Source of the DNA: Lacrimispora sp. 210928-DFI.3.58
Lineage (GTDB): Bacteria > Bacillota > Clostridia > Lachnospirales > Lachnospiraceae
Assembly (NCBI RefSeq): GCF_020554865.1
Contig: NZ_JAJCIC010000023.1
Location: 14,757 to 78,756 of the forward strand
Direction: 5' to 3'
DNA: 64,000 nucleotides
Within the stretch, counting starts at the first letter, position 1. Every line of letters begins with the position of its first letter. The notes under the pieces are model-generated. The model worked only from the letters and a program-made list of their open reading frames with translations, was not told the origin of the DNA and did not search any database. A program made the translations under genes and the position numbers. Below, piece by piece: positions 26,888 through 35,705 of this stretch.

Positions 26888-27499
26888 TTACATACTCTCC
26901 GTCAACTGTGCGCATCGTACATATCCATGCATACGGAGTGCCCCGGTCATAGCGTTCCAGCCACAATACCACAAAAAGTCACCATCCCAAAACAGCACGT
27001 CTTCGTGGCCTTTACCATATGCCAGCTCTGGAAGGTAAAAAATCGCCCGACATAAATCTTCCGCTTCCTTCGCAGCATCATATCCATCGTCTTCTTCCGG
27101 ATCCGCGTCATCCGCATAGGCCAGACACATTTCATAGATATCCTGGCGTTGTTCCGGTGTGCCGCATTCTTTCCAGTCTGACTCGTTGATCCGCTCTCCG
27201 AAATACAGAAGACACTCATCCATCAGAAACTCTCCAAACTCGTCAAACGTGTATTCCTGCTCTCTGTCTGTCAGGTTCTTATACATGTTCTCCAGCCGCC
27301 CGGTGATTCCCTGCAAACTAAGTTCTGATATGCCATCGTCTGTATTGATATGCAGCGCTCCACGAAGAAAATCCTTCACTTTTTCTTCCTCTGGTTTCCC
27401 TCCGCTGTTAATCCCGAACATCTCCCTGAATCCCCATATCATCTGTTCTGTGATCACTTCCTGCACTGCATCCGACTTAAATCCTGCCAGTCTCAGCAT
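26888..27499 (-). CDS. Unrecognised acidic protein, first gene of the operon (203 aa)
   Basis: Function not recognised. Very acidic, with DDADPEEDDGYDAAKEAED near residue 130-150 and an aromatic C-terminal segment FWDGDFLWYCGWNAM. AAAGGAGG lies nine bases before the ATG. It is preceded by a structured leader and a strong promoter and followed directly by the XRE gene. Confidence 0.7.
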   Translation of the reverse strand: MLRLAGFKSDAVQEVITEQMIWGFREMFGINSGGKPEEEKVKDFLRGALHINTDDGISELSLQGITGRLENMYKNLTDREQEYTFDEFGEFLMDECLLYFGERINESDWKECGTPEQRQDIYEMCLAYADDADPEEDDGYDAAKEAEDLCRAIFYLPELAYGKGHEDVLFWDGDFLWYCGWNAMTGALRMHGYVRCAQLTESM

Positions 27500-27537
27500 C
27501 TTTGAATCCTCCTTTCAGGCTCCATAAACGCACAAAA

Positions 27538-27584
27538 GGGCACAGCCTCTGCTGGCATATAAGCCTTAAGCAGAAACTGCACCC
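27538..27584 (-). promoter_or_regulatory. Leader hairpin (possible attenuator) before the 15-gene operon
   Basis: On the minus strand GGGTGCAG pairs with CTGTGCCC, extended inward by TTTCTGCT with AGCAGAGG (G-U pairs allowed), and is followed by TTTTGTG. The ribosome binding site of the first gene comes some 25 bases later. It could stop or pause transcription. Confidence 0.55.
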
Positions 27585-27622
27585 TAGTGGTGTTTTCCTA
27601 TAAAGTATTTATTTGTACTTCC

Positions 27623-27651
27623 AGTATACGGGATTTTACTTGGACTGTCAA
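27623..27651 (-). promoter_or_regulatory. Strong promoter of the 15-gene operon
   Basis: On the minus strand a perfect TTGACA (27646-27651) and TATACT (27623-27628) are separated by 17 bases. It would drive all genes from 27499 down to 16219, since no other convincing promoter is seen within that run. Confidence 0.75.
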
Positions 27652-27761
27652 TCTAATTTTCCCTTGAATTTCCGTAATATAATAGTTCCTTAAGCTTTCC
27701 TTCTAAACTCCATGCCTTCATATACCCGTACTGGATTTCCACGCACAATGCGGGTATGCTC

Positions 27762-28280
27762 CTACCATGCTGCCTTTTCCTGTTTCTGCTTTTCCTCCAT
27801 CTCTTTCTGATTCAAAATCGCATTTAGCTTGTTCATCGCATCCCGCCGGTTTGCGGACTGGCTTCTTTCTGAGGTCGATGTCACGGTGATTCCGGTCGGG
27901 ATATGAATCAGCCTCACTCCGGTCTCTACCTTGTTTACATTCTGACCCCCATTTCCTCCGCAGTGGAATCGTTCAAAGCGGATATCCTGTTCTCTGCTGA
28001 TGCTCTTCGTCTCAGGAATGACGCTCACATCAACAAACCAGTTCTTGCGCTTATGGTTCGGCCGGAACGGGCTCCTGCATATCCATAGGATACTCCCCTC
28101 AAAGCCGGATAAATCACTTTCTGCGGAGAATAAAACAGAAGTACAGCCGCTGCCCTGTCTTGACTGATGCCTGGAAAGCATCGTAATATCCGGATACTCC
28201 CGTTTCAGGGCATCATACAGTTGCATAACCGCCAGCTCGCATTCCGCCGGTCCCTGTCCGGAGCTGATCTGTAAAATCAT
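27762..28280 (-). CDS. prfH: Peptide chain release factor homologue PrfH
   Basis: A 172-residue class I release-factor-like protein without the codon-recognition domain. The catalytic GGQ loop is present in [19 protein letters not shown], the motif that triggers peptidyl-tRNA hydrolysis. PrfH is known as the partner of RtcB; it has been shown to release peptides from ribosomes damaged in the decoding centre of 16S rRNA, making the broken RNA available for ligation. The ATG overlaps the rtcB stop by four bases, with AAGGAG upstream, so both are made together. Confidence 0.93.
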   Translation of the reverse strand: MILQISSGQGPAECELAVMQLYDALKREYPDITMLSRHQSRQGSGCTSVLFSAESDLSGFEGSILWICRSPFRPNHKRKNWFVDVSVIPETKSISREQDIRFERFHCGGNGGQNVNKVETGVRLIHIPTGITVTSTSERSQSANRRDAMNKLNAILNQKEMEEKQKQEKAAW

Positions 28281-29437
28281 CTTCTCCTTCCCCCTTCCCG
28301 TTTGACAGCCGGTTTTCCAGTCTTACTGCCGCCATCCTTATAACAGTAAACGGGCTTTAGCCTCTTTTTAATCGTCACCGTGTCCCCGATTGCCGCCTGG
28401 ATTTCTTCCAGTCCGCGGTAAGCAAACGGTGCTTCATCCAGTGTGGCAGTTCCGATGCAGGAGCAGTAAATCCCTTTCATCTCCTGTTTGAATCTGGACA
28501 CCGTATAATTTTCCTTCACATCCTGCCTTTTTAATACACGTCCCGCTCCATGGGGCGCGGAGCAGTTCCAATCTTCATTTCCCTTTCCTTCGCAAAGAAG
28601 GATTCCATCCCGCATGTTAACTGGGATCACAACAGGCTCTCCGGCCTGCGCCGATACGGCTCCCTTCCGTAAAATTCTCTCCGGGCCGGACTGGTCAATG
28701 TAGTTATGGCTTGAGGAGATTATATCCTCTACTTTCCATTTCATCCCGTTTGCCAGTTCGTCTAAAATCGCTTCCCGGTTCAAAGCGGCAAATTCCTGAA
28801 CAAGAGAAATATCATAAAGATATGCCTCCATCAGCTCCTTCTCCAGATACACCATTTCATAGGGTATCTGGATTCCCTTTGCCTTTAAATACTCCTGCCC
28901 TTCACGAAGATAATACTCTGTGACTTCCTTCCCCAGATGCCGGCTGCCGGAGTGGATTGCCACATATAAATTTCCGTCCTCATCTTCGTCCGCTTCAATA
29001 AAATGATTCCCGCCGCCCAGAGTCCCGATGCTGCAGGCCGCTTTTTGATGGTTGACGGCATATTCGCAGGTCAGCTCCGTAAAGTCAAATCTTCCCGCGA
29101 ACCGATGCGGTTTCTGTCTGATGGAATACCCCGATGGAACAAAATCCCGGATCACTTTATCCAACTGCTGGAACTCTGTCTTTTTCTGCCGGATCCGGGC
29201 AAGGGTTATCCCGCATCCGATATCAATCCCTACCACATTGGGAAGTATCCGCTTTCCAACGGTTGCCGTAAACCCAATCGTGCCGACCTTTCCCGGATGC
29301 ACATCCGGCATGATCCTGATTTTACTGTTCTGAAATGCTTCCTGATCGCACAGCATCTGTAACTGTGCCAGTGCATATTCCTCTATGTTATCTGTGAAAA
29401 TTTTTGCAGATGTATAGATTCCGTTTACTATTTTCAT
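28277..29437 (-). CDS. rtcB: RNA-splicing ligase RtcB (PrfH-associated type)
   Basis: A 386-residue RtcB, shorter than the tRNA-splicing type, as usual for PrfH-linked copies. Metal- and guanylate-binding motifs are clear: [37 protein letters not shown] and SAPHGAGR with the nucleophilic histidine in that last segment. It joins 2',3'-cyclic phosphate or 3'-phosphate ends to 5'-OH ends using GTP and manganese, as left by many ribonuclease toxins. GAGGAAGGG lies about nine bases before the ATG. It follows a leader peptide and a terminator-like hairpin, so it is probably induced. Confidence 0.95.
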   Translation of the reverse strand: MKIVNGIYTSAKIFTDNIEEYALAQLQMLCDQEAFQNSKIRIMPDVHPGKVGTIGFTATVGKRILPNVVGIDIGCGITLARIRQKKTEFQQLDKVIRDFVPSGYSIRQKPHRFAGRFDFTELTCEYAVNHQKAACSIGTLGGGNHFIEADEDEDGNLYVAIHSGSRHLGKEVTEYYLREGQEYLKAKGIQIPYEMVYLEKELMEAYLYDISLVQEFAALNREAILDELANGMKWKVEDIISSSHNYIDQSGPERILRKGAVSAQAGEPVVIPVNMRDGILLCEGKGNEDWNCSAPHGAGRVLKRQDVKENYTVSRFKQEMKGIYCSCIGTATLDEAPFAYRGLEEIQAAIGDTVTIKKRLKPVYCYKDGGSKTGKPAVKREGGRRR

Positions 29438-29482
29438 ACATTAAATCCCTTCCTCTGTGGTGCTTTCTGCAAAAATGGGCGC

Positions 29483-29508
29483 AAAAAAACACCTCTTTTC
29501 AGAGATGC
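29483..29508 (-). terminator. Terminator-like hairpin (attenuator) before rtcB
   Basis: On the minus strand CATCTCT GAAA AGAGGTG is followed by seven T residues, ending 46 bases before the rtcB ATG and well after the leader promoter. A terminator between promoter and gene implies conditional read-through. Confidence 0.75.
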
Positions 29509-29574
29509 AGGACTGTCCAAATCAACAAACGGATCAGAATTTATGGCAGACGAATTCCATTAATACTGCCGGAT

Positions 29575-29658
29575 TTATCTGTAAATTTCCGTGAGGACAA
29601 TCCTCTCACTGTTACCTGCTGCTATTCTGTTCATTGCTGCGAAATAAAAATATGTCAT
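29575..29658 (-). CDS. 27-aa leader peptide upstream of rtcB-prfH
   Basis: ATG at 29658 follows AAAGGAGG at ideal spacing and opens a short frame MTYFYFAAMNRIAAGNSER that ends with TAA at 29575. It starts with four aromatic residues in positions 3-6. It lies between a strong promoter and the attenuator of rtcB. Ribosome stalling or release in this peptide could switch the terminator, which would fit a repair operon sensing damaged translation. That role is inference; translation is supported only by the ribosome binding site and position. Confidence 0.6.
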   Translation of the reverse strand: MTYFYFAAMNRIAAGNSERIVLTEIYR

Positions 29659-29700
29659 GGTTGTCCTCCTTTCAAAACATGGTTTTCTGTTACAGTTTTC

Positions 29701-29729
29701 AGTATATCAATACGGTTCCGCCTTGTCAA
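29701..29729 (-). promoter_or_regulatory. Strong promoter of the rtcB leader
   Basis: On the minus strand TTGACA (29724-29729) and TATACT (29701-29706) with a 17-base spacer. Same consensus hexamers as the promoter at 27623. Confidence 0.75.
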
Positions 29730-29865
29730 TAACCCATCGTCAATTTCAGCAAGCATGACAGCATCCTTGCCGTATGTCTGCTCTTTTTTCTGTAGACCAG
29801 CATAATGATCTCCCGTCTTTTACAGACGGTATCCATCCCCATAATTACAGCGTAGCAAAAACATA

Positions 29866-29905
29866 ACACAGGCATGGAGCTATTCCGGTTCAAGCCTGTG
29901 TTTTT
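29866..29905 (+). terminator. Attenuator-like terminator before the gene at 29927
   Basis: ACACAGGC pairs with GCCTGTGT and is followed by six T residues on the plus strand, 20 bases before the ribosome binding site of the next gene. Like the hairpins before rtcB and the XRE gene at 37602, it separates a gene from its promoter side. Confidence 0.6.
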
Positions 29906-29926
29906 TACGTTGTGAGGAGGATACGT

Positions 29927-30256
29927 ATGAAACAGAACTATTACGACCCCAGGAATCTGGAACTCTTAAAGGCCATCGATCCGTTTCTGCATTATCAGCT
30001 GGAGCATATGTCGTTCCGCATACATGACAGCTGGCAGGCCCTTATCTCCGGTCCTGACATTCCGGCAGCGGATACCGCCCTGATCCTTCTGGATCTTGTT
30101 GATCTGACGGACCGTTTTACGGACATCTGCTGGAAGTCCAAGATGGTTTATGAGAAAAGAACTGGGAAGCCGTTCTTCAACCGGATCGAGGAATACAGCC
30201 TCCGCCGGACAAAAATCGGCATTGCGCTTGCCATGTACGATGACCTGTTCCAGTAA
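29927..30256 (+). CDS. Unrecognised small protein on the plus strand (109 aa)
   Basis: Function not recognised. The ATG at 29927 has AGGAGG at good spacing. The product starts MKQNYYDPRNLELLKAIDPF and looks helical, with TDICWKSKMVYEKRTGKPFF in the second half. It is the only plus-strand gene between 16 and 38 kb and lies between the rtcB promoter and the PARG-like gene, with its own attenuator and terminator. Confidence 0.7.
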   Translation: MKQNYYDPRNLELLKAIDPFLHYQLEHMSFRIHDSWQALISGPDIPAADTALILLDLVDLTDRFTDICWKSKMVYEKRTGKPFFNRIEEYSLRRTKIGIALAMYDDLFQ

Positions 30257-30274
30257 ACGGCAACCGGAACCCGG

Positions 30275-30313
30275 ACAACCTCCCTTCCTTTTCTGGTTGG
30301 GAGGCTGTTTTTT
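30275..30313 (+). terminator. Rho-independent terminator
   Basis: ACAACCTCCC pairs with GGGAGGCTGT (one mismatch) and six T residues follow, just after the plus-strand gene ending at 30256. Confidence 0.7.
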
Positions 30314-30319
30314 CGATGT

Positions 30320-31189
30320 CTACCGCTTTCCGATTACATCATGGAAAATCCTGTAATTCTCCATATGTCCCGGCGTGCAGTAAACCGCAAACACCACTTC
30401 ATCAAAGCATCCCTCATATTCCGTCAGGACTTCTTGATAGGCTTTTGCTACTGTTTCCGGCGGATTCTGGAAAGCTCCGCAGCCGAAAGCGCCCAGAACC
30501 AGGGAATCCGTGCCATTCGCCGCAGCCACGCTCAGAATCTTCCGCGCCCGTTTTTGATGCAGCGTCTTTAATTCATGTGGTGAAACCTTTACCGCTTCCC
30601 CAGCACCCGGATTCATGGCATTATACGGGTTTTCCCGCAGGTTTGGCGCCGCACAGGAGATGATATCCACCCTGCACCAGTCCGTATCCGGCATTCGTTC
30701 CGGCATATCCGTATCTGTTTTTACAATCAGAATGCCCGGCGTATAGATACAGGCGTCCGTATACCTTGCATCATGCCTGCCGCGGTGGAAACCATAGTAT
30801 TCACTCCACAGAAACGGCGTATCCAGGCATGGATACAGCGTAGAGCAGCGGCACAGGGACTCTTCCTGTGCGTTGCTTCCCCTTGCCACTCCGCCGCCGG
30901 GATTTGTTGCAGACGCAAAATTCAGCACGGTCATTTTTCTCTGCGGATGTTCTCTCTTTAGCCGCATGGCCGCCTCGAAGGATCTCTCTGTAGTTACCGT
31001 CACTTTCATAGCACGGGTTTTCGACACCGATAACGGCAGCATTTCATCCGCCCGGTAAAGGATTGTGCCGGCCTGGCTGTCCGCTACTGCTTCTGCCAGT
31101 TTCCGGTCTGTCCGTATCCACGCCATTGTGTCCTCAAATACTGCTGTCCTTTGTTTTCTTTTCTCTGCATATCTGTCCATGATCTTCAT
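30320..31189 (-). CDS. PARG-type macrodomain protein (TIGR02452-like)
   Basis: A 289-residue protein with the microbial poly(ADP-ribose) glycohydrolase signature: NFASATNPGGGVARGSNAQE followed by E, that is GGG-x7-QEE, at about residues 92-115. SLVLGAFGCGAFQNPP (about 235-250) forms the second ligand loop. These enzymes remove ADP-ribose from protein or nucleic acid. AAGGAG lies just before the first ATG; a second ATG three codons on is possible. It could counter an ADP-ribosylating toxin or act with the adjoining RNA repair genes; the partner transferase is not visible in the window. Confidence 0.87.
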   Translation of the reverse strand: MKIMDRYAEKRKQRTAVFEDTMAWIRTDRKLAEAVADSQAGTILYRADEMLPLSVSKTRAMKVTVTTERSFEAAMRLKREHPQRKMTVLNFASATNPGGGVARGSNAQEESLCRCSTLYPCLDTPFLWSEYYGFHRGRHDARYTDACIYTPGILIVKTDTDMPERMPDTDWCRVDIISCAAPNLRENPYNAMNPGAGEAVKVSPHELKTLHQKRARKILSVAAANGTDSLVLGAFGCGAFQNPPETVAKAYQEVLTEYEGCFDEVVFAVYCTPGHMENYRIFHDVIGKR

Positions 31190-31233
31190 TTTCTCCTTCG
31201 CATGTTATAACAGCCATTTACAAACGCTGAAAT

Positions 31234-32109
31234 TTAATCCCACAGATGCCAAAACCACTTGGAGAACATCTCAAACGCCTTATCTTTACATTCATCCCGG
31301 TATGTTTCCAGTTTTTTCTCTTCTTCCCAATACAGTCGGTCAAGTTCCTGATATTCCGGAATTTCACTTGGAAAATGGGCCCTTATCCAGCGGGGATCCT
31401 TCTTTTCTTCCTCCGTCCGGAGTTTTTCTCCGATCAAGCCGAACCGCTCAGAAAATTCACTCCACATGGCAGAATGTTCTTCCCCATAGGGATTCTTCTT
31501 CTGGCAGGTATGTTCGTCTGCCTCCCGAAATAGCCGGAGCATCTCGGTCAGGATCCGGTTCCACTCTTCATGGCAGGTGTCGTTTGCTAGAATTCCCTGT
31601 TCATTTGTATAATTTTCTCCAAGTATGCCGGGACTGCTGCGGCTCGTATCCCTAAACTGCTGCAACATATCCGGCACCACATCCATAAACCATTTTTGAA
31701 TATTCCGTACATCCCGGTCTGAGTAGCCCCTGGTGATCCGTTGTCTGCAGTATTTCAAGTCTTTGCACAGCATCCGGATCATCCCGGGCAGCTTTCCATC
31801 GATCCTCGCCCAATAAAAATCCTCCCGGTTCCACACAGATTTCATTTGCCTCACCTCATTCCTGAAAACAGCAATATCCCCGTCAACGACGAGGATATCT
31901 TCCATGCTGGTATGTAAGATTCTGCTGAGGATCAGGAAATTGTCCAGGTTCGGAAGGCATTTCCCGGACAGCCATTTGTAGACCGCCTGCGGGCTTTCAA
32001 ATCCCATTGCCTCCTGGATATCCCGCACGGAATATCCCTTCTCCCGGATCAGCTGCCGCATCCTTTTTCCGGTTGCTTCCTGCTGGATTGACAAATATAC
32101 TGGCTCCAT
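31234..32109 (-). CDS. XRE-domain protein with long unrecognised C-terminus (291 aa)
   Basis: The first 80 residues form a Cro/CI-type helix-turn-helix with FESPQAVYKWLSGKCLPNLD, almost the same recognition region as the regulators at 26615 and 37602. The following 210 residues, rich in Trp, Glu and Arg (RMIRMLCKDLKYCRQRITRG; EMFSKWFWHLWD at the end), match no family I know. AGGAGGAG precedes the ATG. It lies 44 bases upstream of the PARG-like gene and may control or act with it. Confidence 0.8.
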   Translation of the reverse strand: MEPVYLSIQQEATGKRMRQLIREKGYSVRDIQEAMGFESPQAVYKWLSGKCLPNLDNFLILSRILHTSMEDILVVDGDIAVFRNEVRQMKSVWNREDFYWARIDGKLPGMIRMLCKDLKYCRQRITRGYSDRDVRNIQKWFMDVVPDMLQQFRDTSRSSPGILGENYTNEQGILANDTCHEEWNRILTEMLRLFREADEHTCQKKNPYGEEHSAMWSEFSERFGLIGEKLRTEEEKKDPRWIRAHFPSEIPEYQELDRLYWEEEKKLETYRDECKDKAFEMFSKWFWHLWD

Positions 32110-32197
32110 TGGTTCTCCTCCTGATATTCATCCTCCATCCCGTAACACTCTGCAGACAGTATAACCCTTCCGCTCCGTAAATGCTATGACTTTTTCC

Positions 32198-32545
32198 TTA
32201 CGATTCCGCTTTCGCTGCTGCCGGCTGCCTCTCTCCGGCCTTTATCTCTCCAAATTCCGCAAATAATCGGCTGCAGAATTCACTATAATCCGTATATCCC
32301 ATCAGAAGCATCTTCTGTTCCAGTCTGTCAAGCGCCCGGAGGAACCGGTCCTCATCCTTTTTCCTGACCCGGCAGAAGATCAGCACATACGGAGAACCCT
32401 TCCTGCTGTATTCTTTTCCAAAGCTGACTCTGACCTGCTCCTGTATAAACAGACTATCCGCCAGATATTCCGGCACGTCAACGATCACATAACAGCACTG
32501 CCAAAGAGACCACCGCCTCAGTTTCATATAATTTGCTGCTTCCAT
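32198..32545 (-). CDS. Unrecognised small protein (115 aa)
   Basis: Function not recognised. The sequence CCYVIVDVPEYLADSLFIQE and SPYVLIFCRVRKKDEDRFL suggests a small alpha/beta ferredoxin-like fold. GAGGAG lies just upstream of the ATG at 32545. The 236 bases upstream of it hold no convincing gene. Confidence 0.6.
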   Translation of the reverse strand: MEAANYMKLRRWSLWQCCYVIVDVPEYLADSLFIQEQVRVSFGKEYSRKGSPYVLIFCRVRKKDEDRFLRALDRLEQKMLLMGYTDYSEFCSRLFAEFGEIKAGERQPAAAKAES

Positions 32546-32781
32546 CTATCTCCTCAAAAATGCGGCATGGAACCGTACTTCCGCCGCCCTGTGTTTCCAC
32601 AGGTAAGTTTTCGGCACTTTTTCCAATGCTATGGCACTTGCGGTACCCAGTCCAGAAAGTGAAACCATAAACCATGTCAATAACTGCAAATAACGAGAAA
32701 CCGTAATGGTAACGATAAACTGGTTTTATCTCAACAGGAGGTTCACTATTATCGCATCTTCCAAAGTCCCCGGTAAGTCTG

Positions 32782-33291
32782 TTATGCATCAATTTCCATA
32801 AGCACTGTATTATTCAGGGTGTCCAGCGCCGCCTGTGCCTTCGCCAGTTCATCAGCCACTGTATGGTAATCCGCTTCCACGGCTTTGATGTCGTAATTCG
32901 TGTATACATAATCAATAACGCCGGTATGTCCGAACCGGTCTTCGATCTTGCGCTGCTTCGGCAGCCTGCCCTTCATAACCGCCAGTTTCTTCTTCCTTGC
33001 CGTCAGCTGGGGAATATAGACCAGCATCTGGTCAACGGTCATATCAAATCCCGGCACGGTCTGCGTCAGATTGAATTGGCTGATTGCGTGCTTTACGGTG
33101 CGGATTTTCCGGTTCAGCATTTCAAGCGTATTCTGCACAGCCGCATAGTCATACTGCGGTCTTAACGATTCCGGGTCTTCTCCCATTGCCGCAAGGAACG
33201 TGCTGCATTTCTGCTCTTTCGCCAGAACTGCATCCCTCTCTTCATTCAGCCGCCGGAGCAGTTTATTAGCCTCCGATGATGTGTATTTCAT
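32782..33291 (-). CDS. Coiled-coil protein (169 aa), unrecognised
   Basis: Two helical stretches flank a central FDMTVDQMLVYIPQLTARKK segment, followed by DRFGHTGVIDYVYTNYDIKA. This resembles the general layout of small septicolysin/DIP1984-like proteins, but the match is not strong enough to name it. It has its own promoter (33326-33354). Confidence 0.6.
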   Translation of the reverse strand: MKYTSSEANKLLRRLNEERDAVLAKEQKCSTFLAAMGEDPESLRPQYDYAAVQNTLEMLNRKIRTVKHAISQFNLTQTVPGFDMTVDQMLVYIPQLTARKKKLAVMKGRLPKQRKIEDRFGHTGVIDYVYTNYDIKAVEADYHTVADELAKAQAALDTLNNTVLMEIDA

Positions 33292-33325
33292 GAGCGTCTC
33301 CTCCCTTCGTTTTCCTCATGCGCTT

Positions 33326-33354
33326 ATTATACGCTCCATCCCATGCCTTGTCAT
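33326..33354 (-). promoter_or_regulatory. Promoter of the gene at 33291
   Basis: On the minus strand ATGACA (33349-33354) and a perfect TATAAT (33326-33331) are 17 bases apart, 35 bases before the start codon. Confidence 0.6.
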
Positions 33355-33521
33355 TCAACCGGAAGTTGATTGACAGCACCACTGGTTCGTGTCCATTATC
33401 ATACCATATGGAGCTTGGAATGTCATTGAACCGCTGGTTAAAATGTAACGGCTGTAAGCCAGTGGTTCCAATGTACAATGTAAAGTCCTATAAACGCCTG
33501 CCCAAAGTCAGCTCCTGCAGT

Positions 33522-34538
33522 TTAATACACCCTCCGCTTTCCGGCTGGCTGAGTGCTATTTGGGGGAACTGATGCTGACTTCCGGCTGACCTCTTCAAAG
33601 TAATTGAACTTCGTGTAGAACCTGAATGGTATTTTCGCATTTACCGGTCCATAACGCTGTTTCAGTATCTTCAGTTCCACCTCCCGCGGATACCTTGCTT
33701 TCGCCGTTTCTGCGTCGAAGCCCTCTTTTCCTACGCCTGTAAGCTGCAGCCCCATGACCGTGTCGCAGGAATACTCAATGTTTCCGGAATCCTTAAACGA
33801 TTTGAACGTCACTTCCGCGTCATAATTTTCCCGGTTGAAGCTGCTGATCAGGATAACCGGCAGGCTGAAATAATCCGACAGGACTTTCAGACGTTTCAGG
33901 TTATAGTCTGCGATCTGCTTATCGGGAGCCGATTTTAGTGTCCTCGGCGGATCCAGGATCTGCAGATAGTCCACTACCACGACAGGTTTCACCCCAAACG
34001 CCTGGATATAATCCTGCACATATTTGCCGATCCTGTCCACGTTATATGGATCCGATCCACACTCTACAACGCTGATATACTGGCTCTTCTGTTCCACTGC
34101 GGCTGACGCACGTTCTATGGTTTCCCATTCTTCGTCCGAGAAAAGGGCAGCCGCCATTTCGTTCCGAAGAGTATCCGATGTTTTCGCAAGATTCAGATCT
34201 CCCTGAGTGCCGATATAGGTCTGCCGGCTGACTGCCTTTGCTGCCAGATCCATGGCCTTCATTTCCAGCGAAAATATAATGCAGTGGATGTTCTCGGAAA
34301 CCATGTTTTCAGCCATCTGCAGTGCCAGGGTTGATTTGCCAAGGCTGGAGATTGCTCCGAGACAGTGCAGGCCGGAGGTTAATCCTCCGCCCAATGTTTC
34401 GTCCAATTTCGCAAATCCTGTAGGGTAATGCGTTTTGTAAACTGCCGGATTGTTCCGGATCCCGTACATCCCGATAAAGCTGGAGAACCGTTTTTCCATG
34501 TTGCATGCGATAAACTCCTGTTTATCCTTATCGTCCAA
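33522..34538 (-). CDS. DnaB-like replicative helicase C-terminal domain protein
   Basis: A 338-residue RecA-fold ATPase of the DnaB type, lacking the N-terminal DnaB domain. Walker A is GAISSLGKSTLALQM (about 57-71), IIFSLEM follows as in DnaB helicases, and Walker B is VVVVDYLQILDPP. The motif ILKQRYGPVNAKIPFRF near the C-terminus is also DnaB-like. It opens with TTG, eight bases after GGAGG. Together with the Rep-like gene and iterons at 35.8 kb it suggests a plasmid or phage-plasmid replication module. Confidence 0.85.
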   Translation of the reverse strand: MDDKDKQEFIACNMEKRFSSFIGMYGIRNNPAVYKTHYPTGFAKLDETLGGGLTSGLHCLGAISSLGKSTLALQMAENMVSENIHCIIFSLEMKAMDLAAKAVSRQTYIGTQGDLNLAKTSDTLRNEMAAALFSDEEWETIERASAAVEQKSQYISVVECGSDPYNVDRIGKYVQDYIQAFGVKPVVVVDYLQILDPPRTLKSAPDKQIADYNLKRLKVLSDYFSLPVILISSFNRENYDAEVTFKSFKDSGNIEYSCDTVMGLQLTGVGKEGFDAETAKARYPREVELKILKQRYGPVNAKIPFRFYTKFNYFEEVSRKSASVPPNSTQPAGKRRVY

Positions 34539-34622
34539 TGATACCGCCTCCGTTTCTGTCTGGCACTGCCAGATCTTGACAGGCCAATGATTGTCACGAT
34601 AATTATCATCGGATTTTGGGGA

Positions 34623-34635
34623 TTATAGGTTTTAC
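34623..34635 (-). promoter_or_regulatory. 13-bp box shared with the Rep-like gene upstream region
   Basis: TTATAGGTTTTAC here is identical to 36826-36838. On the minus strand it reads GTAAAACCTATAA and contains a -10-like TATAAT (continuing into the next base). One copy lies upstream of the helicase gene and one upstream of the Rep-like gene, suggesting joint control. Confidence 0.5.
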
Positions 34636-35090
34636 GACTTAATGGCACTGTAAGTATGACTGCACCAGTACCTTCCTTCGGAAACAGTGTCTTCCTCTGA
34701 AAACAGGAAACAGCAAGGTTCTGGCGTACTTTAGCCCAATTTGTTTTTACGAAAAATCCTGCAAATCAATAAGACTGCGAGTAAAAGCACTGTCTGTTAC
34801 TTTTTATCAAAACTGCAAACTGTAAGTGCCAGAACACTAGCTCCGATAGCGAGGGAATGCAGCCCGAGCCGGAGCGGATGGCAGAGAAAGACTATCCTCT
34901 CTGAGAATAACCTCCCACAGAGACAAGGGTTCTCGTAATGGACGGGAGCCGTGCTGAGCACGGCGGACGATTCGCCCGTTAGGGCGCTATGGTTAGCCCG
35001 TGTAAGCGGGCGTATCAGCGAATTCGGTCTGGGGAAATAGGCATATCAACAAATCCGATCCGTGTAAGTTCTCCACGAGCAATGGAACCG

Positions 35091-35541
35091 GATCATCGTG
35101 ATTCGCCTCTGCAGTTTACAACTCCATACCGTTAAACCTGGTTTATGCGTCCTCTGGTTCTATGCGGTTCCGTTGGACTTGGCCTTCATCGATCCCGAAA
35201 CTGGTGCATGCCCTCCGCGATCAATGGAACCGTGTATCAGCGATATTTACCTTCCAGTGTAATCGACTTCTACCTGGAAGCATGATGTTTCGATAAAGCC
35301 CCTGGCTGACCACGATACTTTCTCCGGCGGATATTAGCGGATCACAAATAAGGAGACGACGTTCCAGACAGACCCCTGTGCCATTTTCGTGGAGAGTACG
35401 TCATCAAGATTCGTTTCTGCACTTTACAACACCCTCCCATTACACCTTGTTTACACCATCCTCTGATTCTATGTCGTCCCACTAGGCTTGGCCTTCATCG
35501 ACCCAAGAACCGGTGTGTGTTTCCACGGTCAATGGAACCGC
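35091..35541 (+). repeat. Degenerate direct repeat of about 105 bp within the structured region
   Basis: Bases 35091-35195 recur at 35399-35504, offset 308-309 bases, sharing TTTACAAC, CCTCTG(G/A)TTCTATG and TTGGCCTTCATCGA. In addition a CAATGGAACCG core appears three times, at about 35080, 35222 and 35530. The order is A-B-A-spacer-B-A. Such internal symmetry fits repeated RNA domains better than decaying coding sequence. Confidence 0.6.
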
Positions 35542-35705
35542 AGGATTAAGTGTTTTTCGATAATCGCTCTCGCCATTGATGTTATTACGACATCTGCCTT
35601 AGCCTTTTTTAGGAGCTACGGCTGCGACTGCCAGGCCACTGGCAAGCAGCCCAGCTATACGGTTACTTACAACTACTTACAGTAACCTACACCCCAAAAC
35701 GGAAA

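Noticed and set aside
32478..32792. Open frame between the small protein at 32545 and the coiled-coil gene
   Set aside because: No ribosome binding site, odd composition, and overlap with the start of a better-supported gene.
35488..35685. Small protein in the structured region
   Set aside because: The frame covers part of the duplicated RNA-like segment, has no ribosome binding site, and the duplicate copy is not open in the same way.
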